Assembly (NCBI GenBank): GCA_038148375.1
Contig: JAYQVH010000014.1
Span: forward strand, 23,095-87,094
Direction of reading: 5' to 3'
DNA length: 64,000 nucleotides
Origin: CAWUEX02 sp038148375
Lineage (GTDB): Bacteria; Pseudomonadota; Alphaproteobacteria; Rhodospirillales; Rhodospirillaceae
A program made the position numbers and the translations under genes. The notes beneath the pieces were generated by a model, which saw nothing but the letters and a program-made list of their open reading frames with translations, made no database searches and was not told where the DNA came from. Shown one piece after another: positions 18,501 through 28,194 of the stretch. Positions within the stretch are counted from its first letter, which is position 1. Every line of letters begins with the position of its first letter.

Positions 18501-19226
18501 ATGGGCGAACCGCTGACCTACAAGCGCATTATGGTAAAGGTGTCCGGCGAGGGCCTGATGGGCTCTGCCTCCTATGGACTGGATAAAGACACCGTCCTGG
18601 CGATCGCCGAAGACATCAAATCCGTCGTCGAAATGGGCCGTCAAGTCTGCATGGTCATCGGCGGCGGCAATATCTTCCGAGGCGTTTCGGTGGCGGCCGA
18701 GGGTATGGACCGCACTTCGGCCGATTACATGGGTATGCTGGCGACGGTGATTAACGCGCTGGCGGTTCAAAACGCGCTTGAGTCTGTCGGTGTCGTGACG
18801 CGTGTCCAATCCGCGATCGGTATGAATGAGGTGTGCGAGCCGTATATTCGCCGCCGCGCCGAACGGCACCTCGAAAAAGGCCGTGTCGTCATTTTCGCGG
18901 CCGGCACCGGGAACCCTTATTTTACAACAGATACTGCGGCGGCTCTGCGTGCGGCAGAGATGAACTGCGAAGCCTTGCTCAAGGCGACCCAAGTTGATGG
19001 TGTCTATTCTGCCGATCCCAAAAAAGATTCCTCTGCCAAGCGCTATGATCGCCTGAGTTTTGACACGGTTCTGTCCGAGGATTTACGGGTGATGGATACG
19101 ACTGCGATTGCATTGGCCCGCGACAACCACACGCCCATCGTCGTGTTCAAAATGACCGGAAACCGGTCAATCACCGATGTGCTTAACGGTGCCGGAACCT
19201 GCACCGTCATCACGGAGAAGGAGTGA
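18501..19226 (+). CDS. pyrH: UMP kinase
   Basis: The product has 241 residues and phosphorylates UMP to UDP, usually as a hexamer of the amino acid kinase fold. The motifs are the N-terminal KVSGEGLMG loop, GGGNIFRG, the ADYMGMLATVINALA helix, FAAGTGNPYFTTDTAAALRA and ATQVDGVYSADP. It follows the terminator after tsf, so it needs its own promoter in 18443-18500, and it starts the plus-strand run pyrH-frr-uppS-cdsA-dxr. The frr start is four bases downstream. Confidence 0.97.
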   Translation: MGEPLTYKRIMVKVSGEGLMGSASYGLDKDTVLAIAEDIKSVVEMGRQVCMVIGGGNIFRGVSVAAEGMDRTSADYMGMLATVINALAVQNALESVGVVTRVQSAIGMNEVCEPYIRRRAERHLEKGRVVIFAAGTGNPYFTTDTAAALRAAEMNCEALLKATQVDGVYSADPKKDSSAKRYDRLSFDTVLSEDLRVMDTTAIALARDNHTPIVVFKMTGNRSITDVLNGAGTCTVITEKE

Positions 19227-19229
19227 GCA

Positions 19230-19793
19230 ATGGCCGACTACAAGGCGCTCAAGAAAGACATTGAACACCGCATGGAAACCACCGTCGATGTCGTGAAGAA
19301 GGAGTTCTCCGGCCTGCGCACGGGGCGGGCTTCCGTCGGCCTGCTCGATCCCATCATGGTGGAGGCGTATGGCAGCCAGATGCCGCTCAACCAGGTTGCC
19401 AGCGTTGCCGCACCGGAAGCGCGCATGCTCACGGTGCAGGTGTGGGACAAGGGACAGGTCAAGGCAGTTGAAAAGGCAATTCGTGAGTCCAACTTGGGCC
19501 TTAACCCTGCCGTCGACGGGCAATTCATTCGGGTGCCAATTCCGGCTCTGAACGAAGAGCGGCGCGCCGAACTGACCAAAGTGGCCGGTAAATACGCAGA
19601 AGAGGGCAAGGTTGCGATCCGCAATGTGCGCCGCGACGGCAATGACCAGCTCAAGAAAATGGAGAAAGACGGCGAAATTTCCGAAGACGCCCATCGCCAG
19701 TATCACGATGAGATCCAGAAGCTGACAGATGAATACGTTAAACACATCGACGAAGCGCTCGCCCATAAACAAGAAGAAATCATGCAGGTCTAA
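19230..19793 (+). CDS. frr: Ribosome recycling factor
   Basis: The product has 187 residues and, with EF-G, splits the post-termination ribosome. The signature LRTGRASVGLLDPIMVEAYG, the hinge (QMPLNQVASVAAPEARMLTV), NLGLNPAVDGQFIRVPIP and the long three-helix bundle with RNVRRDGNDQLKKMEKDGE are all present. The stop codon overlaps the uppS start by one base (TAATG). Confidence 0.98.
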   Translation: MADYKALKKDIEHRMETTVDVVKKEFSGLRTGRASVGLLDPIMVEAYGSQMPLNQVASVAAPEARMLTVQVWDKGQVKAVEKAIRESNLGLNPAVDGQFIRVPIPALNEERRAELTKVAGKYAEEGKVAIRNVRRDGNDQLKKMEKDGEISEDAHRQYHDEIQKLTDEYVKHIDEALAHKQEEIMQV

Positions 19794-20533
19794 TGACGGA
19801 CGTTTCCCTCAAAGCGGTTGAGGGGTTCGCCCCGGTTCCTGAGCACATCGCCATCATCATGGATGGCAATGGCCGTTGGGCCCAGACGCGCGGATTGCCG
19901 CGTTCAGCCGGTCACAAGCGTGGCGCGGAAGCGGTCAATCGTACGATCCGCGCCGCCGGGGAACTGGGTGTGCGGTATCTCACCCTATTTGGATTTTCCT
20001 TAGAGAATTGGCAGCGCCCGGAAAGCGAGATCCGTGATCTGATGGCGCTTCTGCGTTTCTATCTCATACACGATGTCAAAGAACTCGAACGCGAGGGGGT
20101 GTGCCTGCGCGTTATCGGCGACCGGTTCCGGCTGCCTCAAGATACCGTCACGATGATCGCCGACGCGGAAGCGCGCACCGCGTCAAACAACAAGCTGATC
20201 CTGACGATTGCGCTCAGCTACGGCAGCCGTCAGGAAATCGTGTCGGCGGCCCGCGCACTTGCACGGCGGGCGTGTGACGGCGACCTAGCGCCCGAAGACA
20301 TAGACGAAGCTGCGTTCGCAGCGCATCTGTACACGCGCGACATTCCCGACCCGGATCTGCTGATCCGAACCTCCGGTGAACAAAGGATCAGTAACTTTTT
20401 GCTCTGGCAGCTGGCGTATACGGAACTTGTATTCGTGCCGACGCGTTGGCCCGATTTCGGTGAGGCCGACCTTGAATACGCCGTGTCGGAATTTCGCGGA
20501 CGCGAACGCCGCTACGGAGCCGTCTCGGGATAA
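19793..20533 (+). CDS. uppS: Isoprenyl transferase (undecaprenyl diphosphate synthase)
   Basis: The product has 246 residues and extends farnesyl diphosphate with isopentenyl units in cis to make the C55 lipid carrier for peptidoglycan and LPS. The conserved regions are IIMDGNGRWAQTRGLPRSAGHKRGAEA with the catalytic aspartate, the YLTLFGFSLENWQRP region, and the C-terminal DLLIRTSGEQRISNFLLWQ and FVPTRWPDF. The CdsA gene begins four bases after its stop. Confidence 0.97.
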   Translation: MTDVSLKAVEGFAPVPEHIAIIMDGNGRWAQTRGLPRSAGHKRGAEAVNRTIRAAGELGVRYLTLFGFSLENWQRPESEIRDLMALLRFYLIHDVKELEREGVCLRVIGDRFRLPQDTVTMIADAEARTASNNKLILTIALSYGSRQEIVSAARALARRACDGDLAPEDIDEAAFAAHLYTRDIPDPDLLIRTSGEQRISNFLLWQLAYTELVFVPTRWPDFGEADLEYAVSEFRGRERRYGAVSG

Positions 20534-20537
20534 TTTC

Positions 20538-21323
20538 ATGTTTTGGACTCGTGTCGCTACGTCAATCATTCTAGCGCCGATCGCGTTGGCGGCCGTGTTT
20601 TACGGTTCGCCTTGGTTTGAACTGGTTGTCGCCGGGATGGCCGCGGCCGTCATTTGGGAATTCGTTCATATTTCCAACAAGGACGGATTTCCGCCGCGTG
20701 CCGGCGTTGTTTTGATGACAACGCTGTTCGCTGTCGTTGTTGCCGGTTTTGACCTCGTCCTTGGCTTCGTCGTCATCGGATTTGTGTGGCTTGGTTTGTT
20801 TTTTACCGACCGTGATGTTGATCACGGTGGAACGTCCTCCCTCGAAAGCGCGCTGCTGTACGGCGCCGTCCCAGCGGTTTGTTTGATTGCGGTTAGTGAA
20901 ATGGGCGGCAGCGCCACGGTAATATGGGTGTTGGCTGTTGTGTGGGGCACGGATGTCGGCGGATACGTTGCCGGACGGTTAATCGGCGGCCCGAAACTGG
21001 CGCCGAAAATCAGTCCGAACAAGACATGGTCAGGGGCGGCGGGCAGTATCACGGCAGCCGCACTCGGCGGCACGGTTGTCATTTACTGGGCCGGTGCGGA
21101 TTGGTCCTGGCTGGCGCTTGTCCTGGCCCTTGCGTTGTCCGTGGTCAGCCAGTTCGGTGATCTGGCAGAGAGCCGTTTCAAACGGTGGCACGGAGTAAAG
21201 GATTCAGGCACCTGGGTGCCGGGGCATGGGGGCGTGATGGATCGGATCGACGGTCTTTGGGCCGCATCTCCGATTGCCGCCGTAATGTGCTCCGTCTTCG
21301 AGGGCGGGGTCAAAGCGTGGTAG
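20538..21323 (+). CDS. cdsA: Phosphatidate cytidylyltransferase
   Basis: The product has 261 residues and is an integral membrane enzyme making CDP-diacylglycerol from phosphatidate and CTP. It has about seven or eight transmembrane segments and the C-terminal signature SQFGDLAESRFKR followed by KDSGTWVPGHGGVMDRIDG. The start at 20538 follows the uppS stop directly; the same frame is open further upstream, but only as uppS overlap. The end overlaps dxr by seven bases. Confidence 0.95.
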   Translation: MFWTRVATSIILAPIALAAVFYGSPWFELVVAGMAAAVIWEFVHISNKDGFPPRAGVVLMTTLFAVVVAGFDLVLGFVVIGFVWLGLFFTDRDVDHGGTSSLESALLYGAVPAVCLIAVSEMGGSATVIWVLAVVWGTDVGGYVAGRLIGGPKLAPKISPNKTWSGAAGSITAAALGGTVVIYWAGADWSWLALVLALALSVVSQFGDLAESRFKRWHGVKDSGTWVPGHGGVMDRIDGLWAASPIAAVMCSVFEGGVKAW

Positions 21324-22498
21324 CGCCGGACACCGATGCGACAGAGCAGCGCCGAATTACCGTTCTCGGCTCCACCGGATCTGTCGGCATAAACACACTG
21401 GACCTCGTCGCGCGTAACCCTAAACAGTTCAAGGTTGCTGCACTGAGCGCGGGCCAGAATGTGGACTTGCTGATTGAGCAAGCAAGAAAGCTGCGCCCGG
21501 AATTCGTCGTCATCGCCGACGAGGCTTCCTATCAAACACTCGTGTCAGCGCTGAGTGGAACGGGTATACGCGTTGCCGCGGGGTCCGACGCTCTTGTCGA
21601 AGCGGCACAAATACCGGCAGACGTTGTCATGGCAGCTATCGTCGGGGCGGCGGGTTTGCGTCCGACCCTGGCGGCTGTGGAGCAGGGCGGCATAGTCGCG
21701 CTGGCGAATAAGGAATGTCTGGTGTGCGCAGGCAGTCTTTTCATGGCTGCGGTGAAAAAACACGGGACGACGTTGCTGCCGGTGGATTCCGAGCACAGTG
21801 CAATTTTTCAAGTCTTCGATGCAGCTCTCCGCGGTTCTGTTGATCGCATTATCCTGACCGCGTCCGGCGGACCGTTCCGCGAATGGAGCATCGAACAAAT
21901 GTCTGCGGCGACGCCGGAGCAGGCGGTCGCTCATCCAAACTGGTCGATGGGCAGCAAGGTCTCCGTCGATTCAGCAACGATGATGAACAAGGGGCTAGAG
22001 TTAATCGAAGCCAGCCACTTGTTCCCTGTGCCGGAGGAGCGCATTCAGATTTTGGTTCACCCTCAGTCCGTCGTGCACAGTCTGGTCGATTATGTCGACG
22101 GTTCTGTACTCGCCCAACTGGGGACGCCTGATATGCGCACGCCTATTGCGTATGCGATGGCCTGGCCCCAGCGGATGCCTGTGCCGTGCGACCGCCTGGA
22201 CCTCGCAGAACTTTCGACTTTGACCTTCGAAGCCCCTGATTTTAAACGATTTCCCGCCCTCATACTGGCTCGTCAGACTTTACAGACAGGGGGTGCGGCA
22301 CCTACTATCCTCAACGCCGCCAACGAGGTGGCTGTTGCCCGGTTCCTCGCCGGCGACATCGGATTTCTCGATATTGTGCGGACGGTTGAAGACGCCTTAA
22401 GCCATGTGCAAGCCAGCATGCCGGACTCCCTTGATGCGGTGATGGATATAGATGCGCAGGCCAGGCGGCAGGCCGGTGCGTCCATTCGCCACGGATAG
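21317..22498 (+). CDS. dxr: 1-deoxy-D-xylulose 5-phosphate reductoisomerase
   Basis: The product has 393 residues and converts DXP to MEP with NADPH in the non-mevalonate isoprenoid pathway. The NADPH loop reads ITVLGSTGSVG. Metal and substrate residues appear in LANKECLVCAG, PVDSEHSAIFQ, LTASGGPFR, NWSMGSKVSVDSATMMNKGLE and HPQSVVHSLVDYVDGS. A GTG at 21317, overlapping the end of cdsA, is chosen because it gives the normal N-terminus and length; no ATG is close in frame. Confidence 0.96.
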   Translation: MVAPDTDATEQRRITVLGSTGSVGINTLDLVARNPKQFKVAALSAGQNVDLLIEQARKLRPEFVVIADEASYQTLVSALSGTGIRVAAGSDALVEAAQIPADVVMAAIVGAAGLRPTLAAVEQGGIVALANKECLVCAGSLFMAAVKKHGTTLLPVDSEHSAIFQVFDAALRGSVDRIILTASGGPFREWSIEQMSAATPEQAVAHPNWSMGSKVSVDSATMMNKGLELIEASHLFPVPEERIQILVHPQSVVHSLVDYVDGSVLAQLGTPDMRTPIAYAMAWPQRMPVPCDRLDLAELSTLTFEAPDFKRFPALILARQTLQTGGAAPTILNAANEVAVARFLAGDIGFLDIVRTVEDALSHVQASMPDSLDAVMDIDAQARRQAGASIRHG

Positions 22499-22532
22499 GC
22501 TGCAAACCTAGATCACGAAGGACACTTTTACA

Positions 22533-23660
22533 TTGGAACAAATCCTCGGCATTTCGTTCACGTTGATGAACTTTATCATCGCCCTGTCTGTGGTGGTGTT
22601 CGTGCACGAATTGGGTCACTTCCTGATGGCGCGGTGGAACAACGTCCGATGCGAAAGCTTTTCCATCGGGTTTGGGCCGGAACTGATCGGGTATACTGAC
22701 CGCCAGGGCACGCGTTGGAAATTCAGTCTGATTCCTCTCGGCGGGTACGTGGAAATGTTCGGCGAGGCGGATATCGCCAATCCAGGTGCGGGGGACGGCG
22801 ACGAAGCGCCCGATACCGAGCGTGAGATGACTCCTGAAGAGAAAGCCGTCTCCTTTAAGTACAAAACTCTGGGTCAACGTTCCGCGATCGTTTTCGCGGG
22901 TCCAGCGGTTAACTTCCTGTTTGCCATCGCAGTTTTTTTCGTGATGTTCGTCTCGGTGGGCCGGCCGGTTACCGAACCGGTTATCGGCGAGGTGATTGCC
23001 GAGAGCGCCGCAGAACAAGCAGGCTTATTGCCGGGCGATCGAATTCTTGCGATCGACGGCGCCGAGGTTGACCGCTTTGAAGACCTCCAGCGGATCGTGC
23101 CGCTCGGAAACGGAGCGCCGCTGCGTTTGACCGTTCAGCGCGACGAACAAGTCCTCGACATCACGGCGGTGCCGCGTGTGGTCGAGGAGACCGACGCGTT
23201 CGGCAATCCGCAAAAGCGGGCTCTGTTAGGTGTCCAGTCCACGGGCGAAACACGGATGATGGTCCGCCATAATCCCATTACGGCGCTCGGACTTTCCATC
23301 CAGCAGACCTACGTCGTCATCGAGGGCACTTTTATCGCCGTCGGTCAGATCATCTCCGGCGAACGGGGGACAGAGGATCTGGGCGGACCGATTAAAATCG
23401 CGAAGTTTTCGGGACAGGCGGCAAAGTCCGGATTCGCCAATTTTGTCATCTTTATGGCGATCCTCTCGATCAATCTCGGCATCATCAATTTGTTTCCGGT
23501 TCCCTTGCTTGACGGCGGCCACCTGTTGTTTTACGCCATCGAAGCCGTGCGCGGTCGCCCGCTGTCGGATCAGGCACAGGAGTGGGGACTGCGCTTCGGT
23601 TTGGTACTCGTTCTGTCTTTAATGGTTTTCGTAACCTGGAACGACATTCTGCAACTGTAA
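22533..23660 (+). CDS. rseP: Site-2 intramembrane zinc metalloprotease RseP
   Basis: The product has 375 residues. The zinc motif HELGH is at 25-29 in the first transmembrane segment, a PDZ domain spans roughly 140-220 (VIAESAAEQAGLLPGDRILA), and the third zinc ligand lies in LFPVPLLDGGHLLFYAIEA near the C-terminus. It cleaves anti-sigma factors or leftover signal peptides inside the inner membrane. The start is a TTG with the Shine-Dalgarno GAAGGA about ten bases upstream. RseP next to BamA is a conserved pairing linked to envelope stress control. Confidence 0.95.
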   Translation: MEQILGISFTLMNFIIALSVVVFVHELGHFLMARWNNVRCESFSIGFGPELIGYTDRQGTRWKFSLIPLGGYVEMFGEADIANPGAGDGDEAPDTEREMTPEEKAVSFKYKTLGQRSAIVFAGPAVNFLFAIAVFFVMFVSVGRPVTEPVIGEVIAESAAEQAGLLPGDRILAIDGAEVDRFEDLQRIVPLGNGAPLRLTVQRDEQVLDITAVPRVVEETDAFGNPQKRALLGVQSTGETRMMVRHNPITALGLSIQQTYVVIEGTFIAVGQIISGERGTEDLGGPIKIAKFSGQAAKSGFANFVIFMAILSINLGIINLFPVPLLDGGHLLFYAIEAVRGRPLSDQAQEWGLRFGLVLVLSLMVFVTWNDILQL

Positions 23661-23717
23661 CGTCGGTTTACCGATCCTGTCGCACCGGACCTGGAAGAGA
23701 AAAGGTTAAGTGGAGCC

Positions 23718-26018
23718 ATGCGAGGGCTAACCGACCGTTTTAAATACTTGATACGGCTTGTCTTGGCATACAGCGTGGTATGCCTGGCGCCAGCGGCGGT
23801 TCAGGCGCAATCGGCGGGAGTGATCTCGCAGATTGCGGTTCAGGGCAACCAGCGTATCGAGCCGGCGACGATCCGAACCTATATTGCCGTGCGTGAAGGC
23901 GACCCGTTCGATCCCGTGGCGATTGACCGGTCTTTGAAAAATCTGTTCGCCACCGGTTTGTTCGCCGATGTCAGCATCGGCCGCCAGGGCGAGATTCTGA
24001 TTATTCGGGTGGTCGAGAATCCGATCATCAACCGGATTACGCTGGAAGGAAACAAGCGTCTCGACGACGACAAGATTGAGCCGGAAATCCAGTTGCGTCC
24101 GCGCGTCGTGTATACGCGAACCAAGGTGCAGCAGGACGTTGAGCGCATTCTCGACTTGTATCGCCGCAGCGGGCGTTTCGCGGTTACCGTCGAGCCCAAG
24201 GTTATTGAACTGCCGCAAAATCGTGTCGACCTCGTATTCGAAATTAACGAGGGCGATCCGACCTACGTTCGCAAGATCACTTTTATTGGCAATGACAAGT
24301 ACTCTGACGGTGAACTTCGGGACGTGGTGCTTACGCGGGAAGAGCGCTGGTGGCGGTTCCTGACGTCGAACGACACTTACGACCCGGACCGCATGGCTTT
24401 CGACCAGGAGCTGTTGCGCCGGTTTTATTTGTCCGAAGGATATGCCGATTTTGAGGTTGTCTCAGGCGTTGCGGAACTGTCGCCGAACCGCAAGAGTTTT
24501 TACCTGACATTCACTTTGGATGAAGGGCCACGGTACCGGTTTGGAGATATGACGGTCGACGTTTCCATCCCCAATCTCGATCCATCCGTCCTGCAAGCCG
24601 CAATCGTGCCGGCGCGCGGTGACTGGTACAACGCCGAGGAAATTGAATCGACCATCGATGTCTTCACCGATGTGGTTGGCGCGCTGGGCTACGCCTTTGT
24701 CGACGTGCGTCCGCGTGTTGCGCGCAACGAAGCAGAACGCACGATCGATATTATCTTCGACGTGCAGGAAGGGCCGCGTGTTTTCGTCGAACGCATCGAC
24801 ATCACCGGCAACGTCCGCACACTCGACAAGGTCATTCGCCGCGAATTCCGATTGGTCGAAGGCGACGCCTTTAACACAGCCCGTCTGCGCCGGTCGCGTG
24901 AACGGTTGCAAAACCTCGGGTACTTCAAGGAAGTCGAAGTCGACAACGTTCCGTCAGAAGTCTACCCCGACCGCACGGTTGTCACGGCGACGGTTGAAGA
25001 ACAGTCCACAGGGGAGCTGCAATTCGGGATCGGATTCTCAAGTGCATCCGGTGCCCTGTTTGATATCGGCATTCGTGAACGGAACTTGCTCGGCAAGGGG
25101 CAAGACCTGCGGTTCAACTTTAGCCTTGCCCAGCAGCAAACTCAGATCGATCTCGGCTTTACCGAGCCGTACTTCCTTAATCGCCGATTGGCCGCAGGGG
25201 TCGATGTCTTTGCCACGGAAACGGACTATCTCGACGAGGCTGGGTTTATCAGCCAGTCCCTGGGCAGTTCGTTGCGGCTGGGCTTCAATTACAATGAATA
25301 CGTGTTCCAACGGCTCAGTTATCTCCTGTCGTGGACAAAACTAGAGGGTATCAGTCAGTTTTCGTCTCAGTTCGTCCAAGAGCAGGAAGGTACGACCACG
25401 ACGTCACAGGTCAGCCAGACCTTCGCGATTGACCGGCGAAATAACGTTATCGATCCGTCAGATGGATATTTCTTTAGCTTTTCTAATGATTTGGCCGGAT
25501 TGGGCGGGACTGAGAAGTATCTCCGCTCAAGCGTTGCCGTGGGCCTCTATGAGGACTTTTTCGACGGCTGGATCTTCAGCGCGACCGGGAACGTGGGCTA
25601 TATCGTCGGCATCGGCGAAGACATCAAAATCTTTCAAAGATATCAGCTTGGTGGTAACAACCTCCGCGGCTTTGACGACTTTGGCGCCAGCCCGCGTGAT
25701 TCGACCACTGGCGACGCCTTGGGTGGCGATTGGATCGCGACAGCGCGTGCAGAGATTAAGATTCCCCTGGGATTACCTGAGGAGATCGGTATTACGCCGA
25801 AGGTCTTTTCCGATTGGGGAACGATCGGTGCCGCGAAAGACTTAGGCGACCGGAGGATCGATATCTTTAAGTCGCAGCGCGTGCGCGGGTCTGTCGGGGT
25901 TGGGGTCGAATGGGAATCCCCGGTTGGACCGATCAACATCGACTGGGCGCATGTATTGAGAAAAGCTAACTTTGACATCACAGAAAGTTTCCGCGTGAAT
26001 TTCGGACAAAGGTTCTAG
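23718..26018 (+). CDS. bamA: Outer-membrane protein assembly factor BamA
   Basis: The product has 766 residues. A signal peptide (cleavage near AVQAQ) is followed by five POTRA repeats (about 30-430) and a 16-strand barrel. The start of POTRA1 (ISQIAVQGNQRIEPATIRTY), FNTARLRRSRERLQNLGYF in POTRA5, the barrel lid motif (QLGGNNLRGF) and the terminal aromatic (FRVNFGQRF) are visible. BamA inserts beta-barrel proteins in the outer membrane. The next gene encodes the Skp-type chaperone that feeds it, five bases downstream. Confidence 0.98.
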   Translation: MRGLTDRFKYLIRLVLAYSVVCLAPAAVQAQSAGVISQIAVQGNQRIEPATIRTYIAVREGDPFDPVAIDRSLKNLFATGLFADVSIGRQGEILIIRVVENPIINRITLEGNKRLDDDKIEPEIQLRPRVVYTRTKVQQDVERILDLYRRSGRFAVTVEPKVIELPQNRVDLVFEINEGDPTYVRKITFIGNDKYSDGELRDVVLTREERWWRFLTSNDTYDPDRMAFDQELLRRFYLSEGYADFEVVSGVAELSPNRKSFYLTFTLDEGPRYRFGDMTVDVSIPNLDPSVLQAAIVPARGDWYNAEEIESTIDVFTDVVGALGYAFVDVRPRVARNEAERTIDIIFDVQEGPRVFVERIDITGNVRTLDKVIRREFRLVEGDAFNTARLRRSRERLQNLGYFKEVEVDNVPSEVYPDRTVVTATVEEQSTGELQFGIGFSSASGALFDIGIRERNLLGKGQDLRFNFSLAQQQTQIDLGFTEPYFLNRRLAAGVDVFATETDYLDEAGFISQSLGSSLRLGFNYNEYVFQRLSYLLSWTKLEGISQFSSQFVQEQEGTTTTSQVSQTFAIDRRNNVIDPSDGYFFSFSNDLAGLGGTEKYLRSSVAVGLYEDFFDGWIFSATGNVGYIVGIGEDIKIFQRYQLGGNNLRGFDDFGASPRDSTTGDALGGDWIATARAEIKIPLGLPEEIGITPKVFSDWGTIGAAKDLGDRRIDIFKSQRVRGSVGVGVEWESPVGPINIDWAHVLRKANFDITESFRVNFGQRF

Positions 26019-26022
26019 AGAC

Positions 26023-26634
26023 ATGAAAAACGCAATATTCGTTACAACCATCAGAACGATTGGCGCCCTTGCGCTGATGGTGGTTCTGGCCGCGCCAGCG
26101 TTGGCGCAGCAGACCGGCGCGACGCGTCCGGTCATCGGCGTGCTCAACACACAGTTGATCGAGCGGGATTCCCTTGCGGCAAAGGGCGTGCGCCTTGAGC
26201 GGGACAAGTTTCTGACCCGATATCAAACTCAAAACCGTGATCTCGAAAACCAGTTCCGAGAGGAAGACCAGCGGTTGACTCAGCAGCGCAACGTCATGTC
26301 GCCCGATGTCTTCCAGCAGCAGGCCGAAGAGTTTCAGCAGCGCCTGGCGGTCGCACAGCAGGAAAGCCGGATCAAGCAGCAAAATCTCCAGGCCGTCTAT
26401 CAGCAGGCAATTGCGCAGATCAACCAAGAGATGCTCGTGATCGCGAGCCAAGTCGCGCAAGAACGCGGAATCAATATGGTCCTCCCTGCGAGCCTGATTC
26501 TCTTTGCTGATCCGTCCATGGATATCACCCGCCCAGTCCTGGAAATCCTCAATGAGCGGCTGCCTGCGGTGGCCATGCAGAGCCCGGAAGCGGCGATGGG
26601 CGAAGGTGAGGGCGGCGAAAGCGCGGCAGAGTAA
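26023..26634 (+). CDS. skp: Periplasmic chaperone Skp/OmpH
   Basis: The product has 203 residues with a Sec signal peptide (cleavage near ALAQQ), a short beta region (RPVIGVLNTQLIERDS) and a long Gln/Glu-rich coiled coil (about 65-150), the tentacle of the Skp jellyfish fold. The tail (RLPAVAMQSPEAAMGEGEG) is acidic. Skp holds unfolded outer-membrane proteins on the way to BamA. It stands between bamA and lpxD, seven bases before lpxD, which is the classical order. Confidence 0.92.
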   Translation: MKNAIFVTTIRTIGALALMVVLAAPALAQQTGATRPVIGVLNTQLIERDSLAAKGVRLERDKFLTRYQTQNRDLENQFREEDQRLTQQRNVMSPDVFQQQAEEFQQRLAVAQQESRIKQQNLQAVYQQAIAQINQEMLVIASQVAQERGINMVLPASLILFADPSMDITRPVLEILNERLPAVAMQSPEAAMGEGEGGESAAE

Positions 26635-26640
26635 TCTGGT

Positions 26641-27687
26641 ATGCCCGATCCCCGGTTCTTCCAGCGAGCCGGGCCCTTTCGGGTCCGTGAAATCGCTGCC
26701 TGGACTGGGGCGACGGCGCCTGGCCAGCAAGATCTGGACAGGGCGATTTCGGATGTCGGTGATCTGAAGTCTGCGACTTCCGATGACCTTGCGTATTTCG
26801 CCGGAGCAGAGCACGCGGCCGCCGCTAACGCCTCGCAGTGCGGCGCGTGCTTAACGACTGAATCGTTATCGGCCAAGGCGCCGGCGGGCGCGGTCGTGCT
26901 CATTGTCGACGATCCGCAGGCCGCTTTTTCGATCGCAGCCGATGCTTTTTATCCAGCGGCTCAGATTCCGATTAGCGTGGCGGCTCTCGACGGGTCGGGT
27001 GCTTATATCGATCCGTCCGCTAAGATTGGTGACGGCGTTGTCATCGAAGCCGGCGCAGTTGTTGGGCCGGGTACGGAAATCGGTAACCGCTCTCGGATCG
27101 GCGCGGGTTCCGTAGTCGGTCCGGGTGTTGTCGTCGGAGAGGATTGTCACCTCGGGCCCAATGTGACGCTCATGGTGTGTATCGTCGGCAGCGGTGTCAT
27201 TCTTCATCCGGGGGTCGCCGTCGGCCAGGACGGCTTCGGGTTTGTTTTCGACAGTGTCGCCGGCCGGCACAGAAAGGTGCCGCAGCTCGGCCGGGTTTTG
27301 ATCGATGACGATGTCGAGATCGGGGCGAATACGACAATCGACCGTGGAACCTTGAACGATACGGTCATCGGTGAGGGGTGCCGGATAGATAATCAGGTCC
27401 AGATCGGCCACAACGTCGTCCTCGGCAAACGCTGCATTGTCGTTTCGCAAGTCGGCATTTCAGGTAGTTGCACGATCGGGGACGATGTCATCCTGGCTGG
27501 GCAGGTTGGTCTAGCCGATAACGTGACCATTGGGCCCAGTGCCCAAGTTGCGGCAAAGTCCGGCGTTATGCGCGATGTTCCGCCCGGTGAGGCCGTCATG
27601 GGCTATCCGGCCAAGCCAATCCGCAAGTTTTGGCGCGAAATCGCCGCGGTGCAGCGTTTGACCGACGGCAAGAAGCGTTCTAAGTAA
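26641..27687 (+). CDS. lpxD: UDP-3-O-acyl-glucosamine N-acyltransferase
   Basis: The product has 348 residues and adds the second acyl chain to UDP-3-O-acyl-glucosamine in lipid A synthesis. An N-terminal uridine-binding domain (to about residue 105) is followed by hexapeptide repeats forming a left-handed beta helix (from YIDPSAKIGDGVVIEAGAVV). The catalytic-histidine region is GQDGFGFVF followed by IGHNVVLGKRCIVVSQVGIS. The closing helix reads YPAKPIRKFWREIA. Length and architecture are normal. Confidence 0.97.
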   Translation: MPDPRFFQRAGPFRVREIAAWTGATAPGQQDLDRAISDVGDLKSATSDDLAYFAGAEHAAAANASQCGACLTTESLSAKAPAGAVVLIVDDPQAAFSIAADAFYPAAQIPISVAALDGSGAYIDPSAKIGDGVVIEAGAVVGPGTEIGNRSRIGAGSVVGPGVVVGEDCHLGPNVTLMVCIVGSGVILHPGVAVGQDGFGFVFDSVAGRHRKVPQLGRVLIDDDVEIGANTTIDRGTLNDTVIGEGCRIDNQVQIGHNVVLGKRCIVVSQVGISGSCTIGDDVILAGQVGLADNVTIGPSAQVAAKSGVMRDVPPGEAVMGYPAKPIRKFWREIAAVQRLTDGKKRSK

Positions 27688-27722
27688 TTCGGACTCGGCG
27701 ACGAACACAAGGAACCAAGGCC

Positions 27723-28190
27723 ATGGACGGAGAACCAGTCCAAGCTTCTGAGCAAACCATCGATATCCACCGGATTATCGAGATGATTCCGCACCGCTAC
27801 CCGTTTCTTCTGGTCGACCGGCTGGAAGAGATTATCGCAGGAGAAAGTGCGGTCGGGATCAAGAATGTCACGATCAACGAACCGTTTTTCCAGGGACATT
27901 TTCCCGGCAGGCCGGTGATGCCGGGCGTCTTGATCGTTGAAGCAATGGCACAAACCGCTGCTGTCTTGGTTGTAAATTCCCTAGGGACGGAGGCCGAAGG
28001 TAAACTGGTCTATTTCATGACCATTGAGAATGCTCGCTTTCGCCGGCCGGTCGAGCCGGGGGATCAGCTGCGTTTGAAATGCACGAAAGTGCGCCAGCGC
28101 GCCAATGTCTGGAAGTTCTCGGGGGAAGCCAAAGTCAACGACACGGTGGTCGCTGAAGCGACCTATTCCGCAATGATTGTGGACCGCTAA
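27723..28190 (+). CDS. fabZ: 3-hydroxyacyl-ACP dehydratase FabZ
   Basis: The product has 155 residues with the hot-dog fold. The catalytic histidine is in FFQGHFPGRPVMPGVLIVEA and the paired glutamate is in the same helix. The IDIHRIIEMIPHRYPFLLVD start is typical. It dehydrates 3-hydroxyacyl-ACP in fatty acid synthesis and competes with LpxA/LpxD for hydroxyacyl-ACP, which explains its place inside the lipid A cluster. Confidence 0.97.
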   Translation: MDGEPVQASEQTIDIHRIIEMIPHRYPFLLVDRLEEIIAGESAVGIKNVTINEPFFQGHFPGRPVMPGVLIVEAMAQTAAVLVVNSLGTEAEGKLVYFMTIENARFRRPVEPGDQLRLKCTKVRQRANVWKFSGEAKVNDTVVAEATYSAMIVDR

Positions 28191-28194
28191 CTTT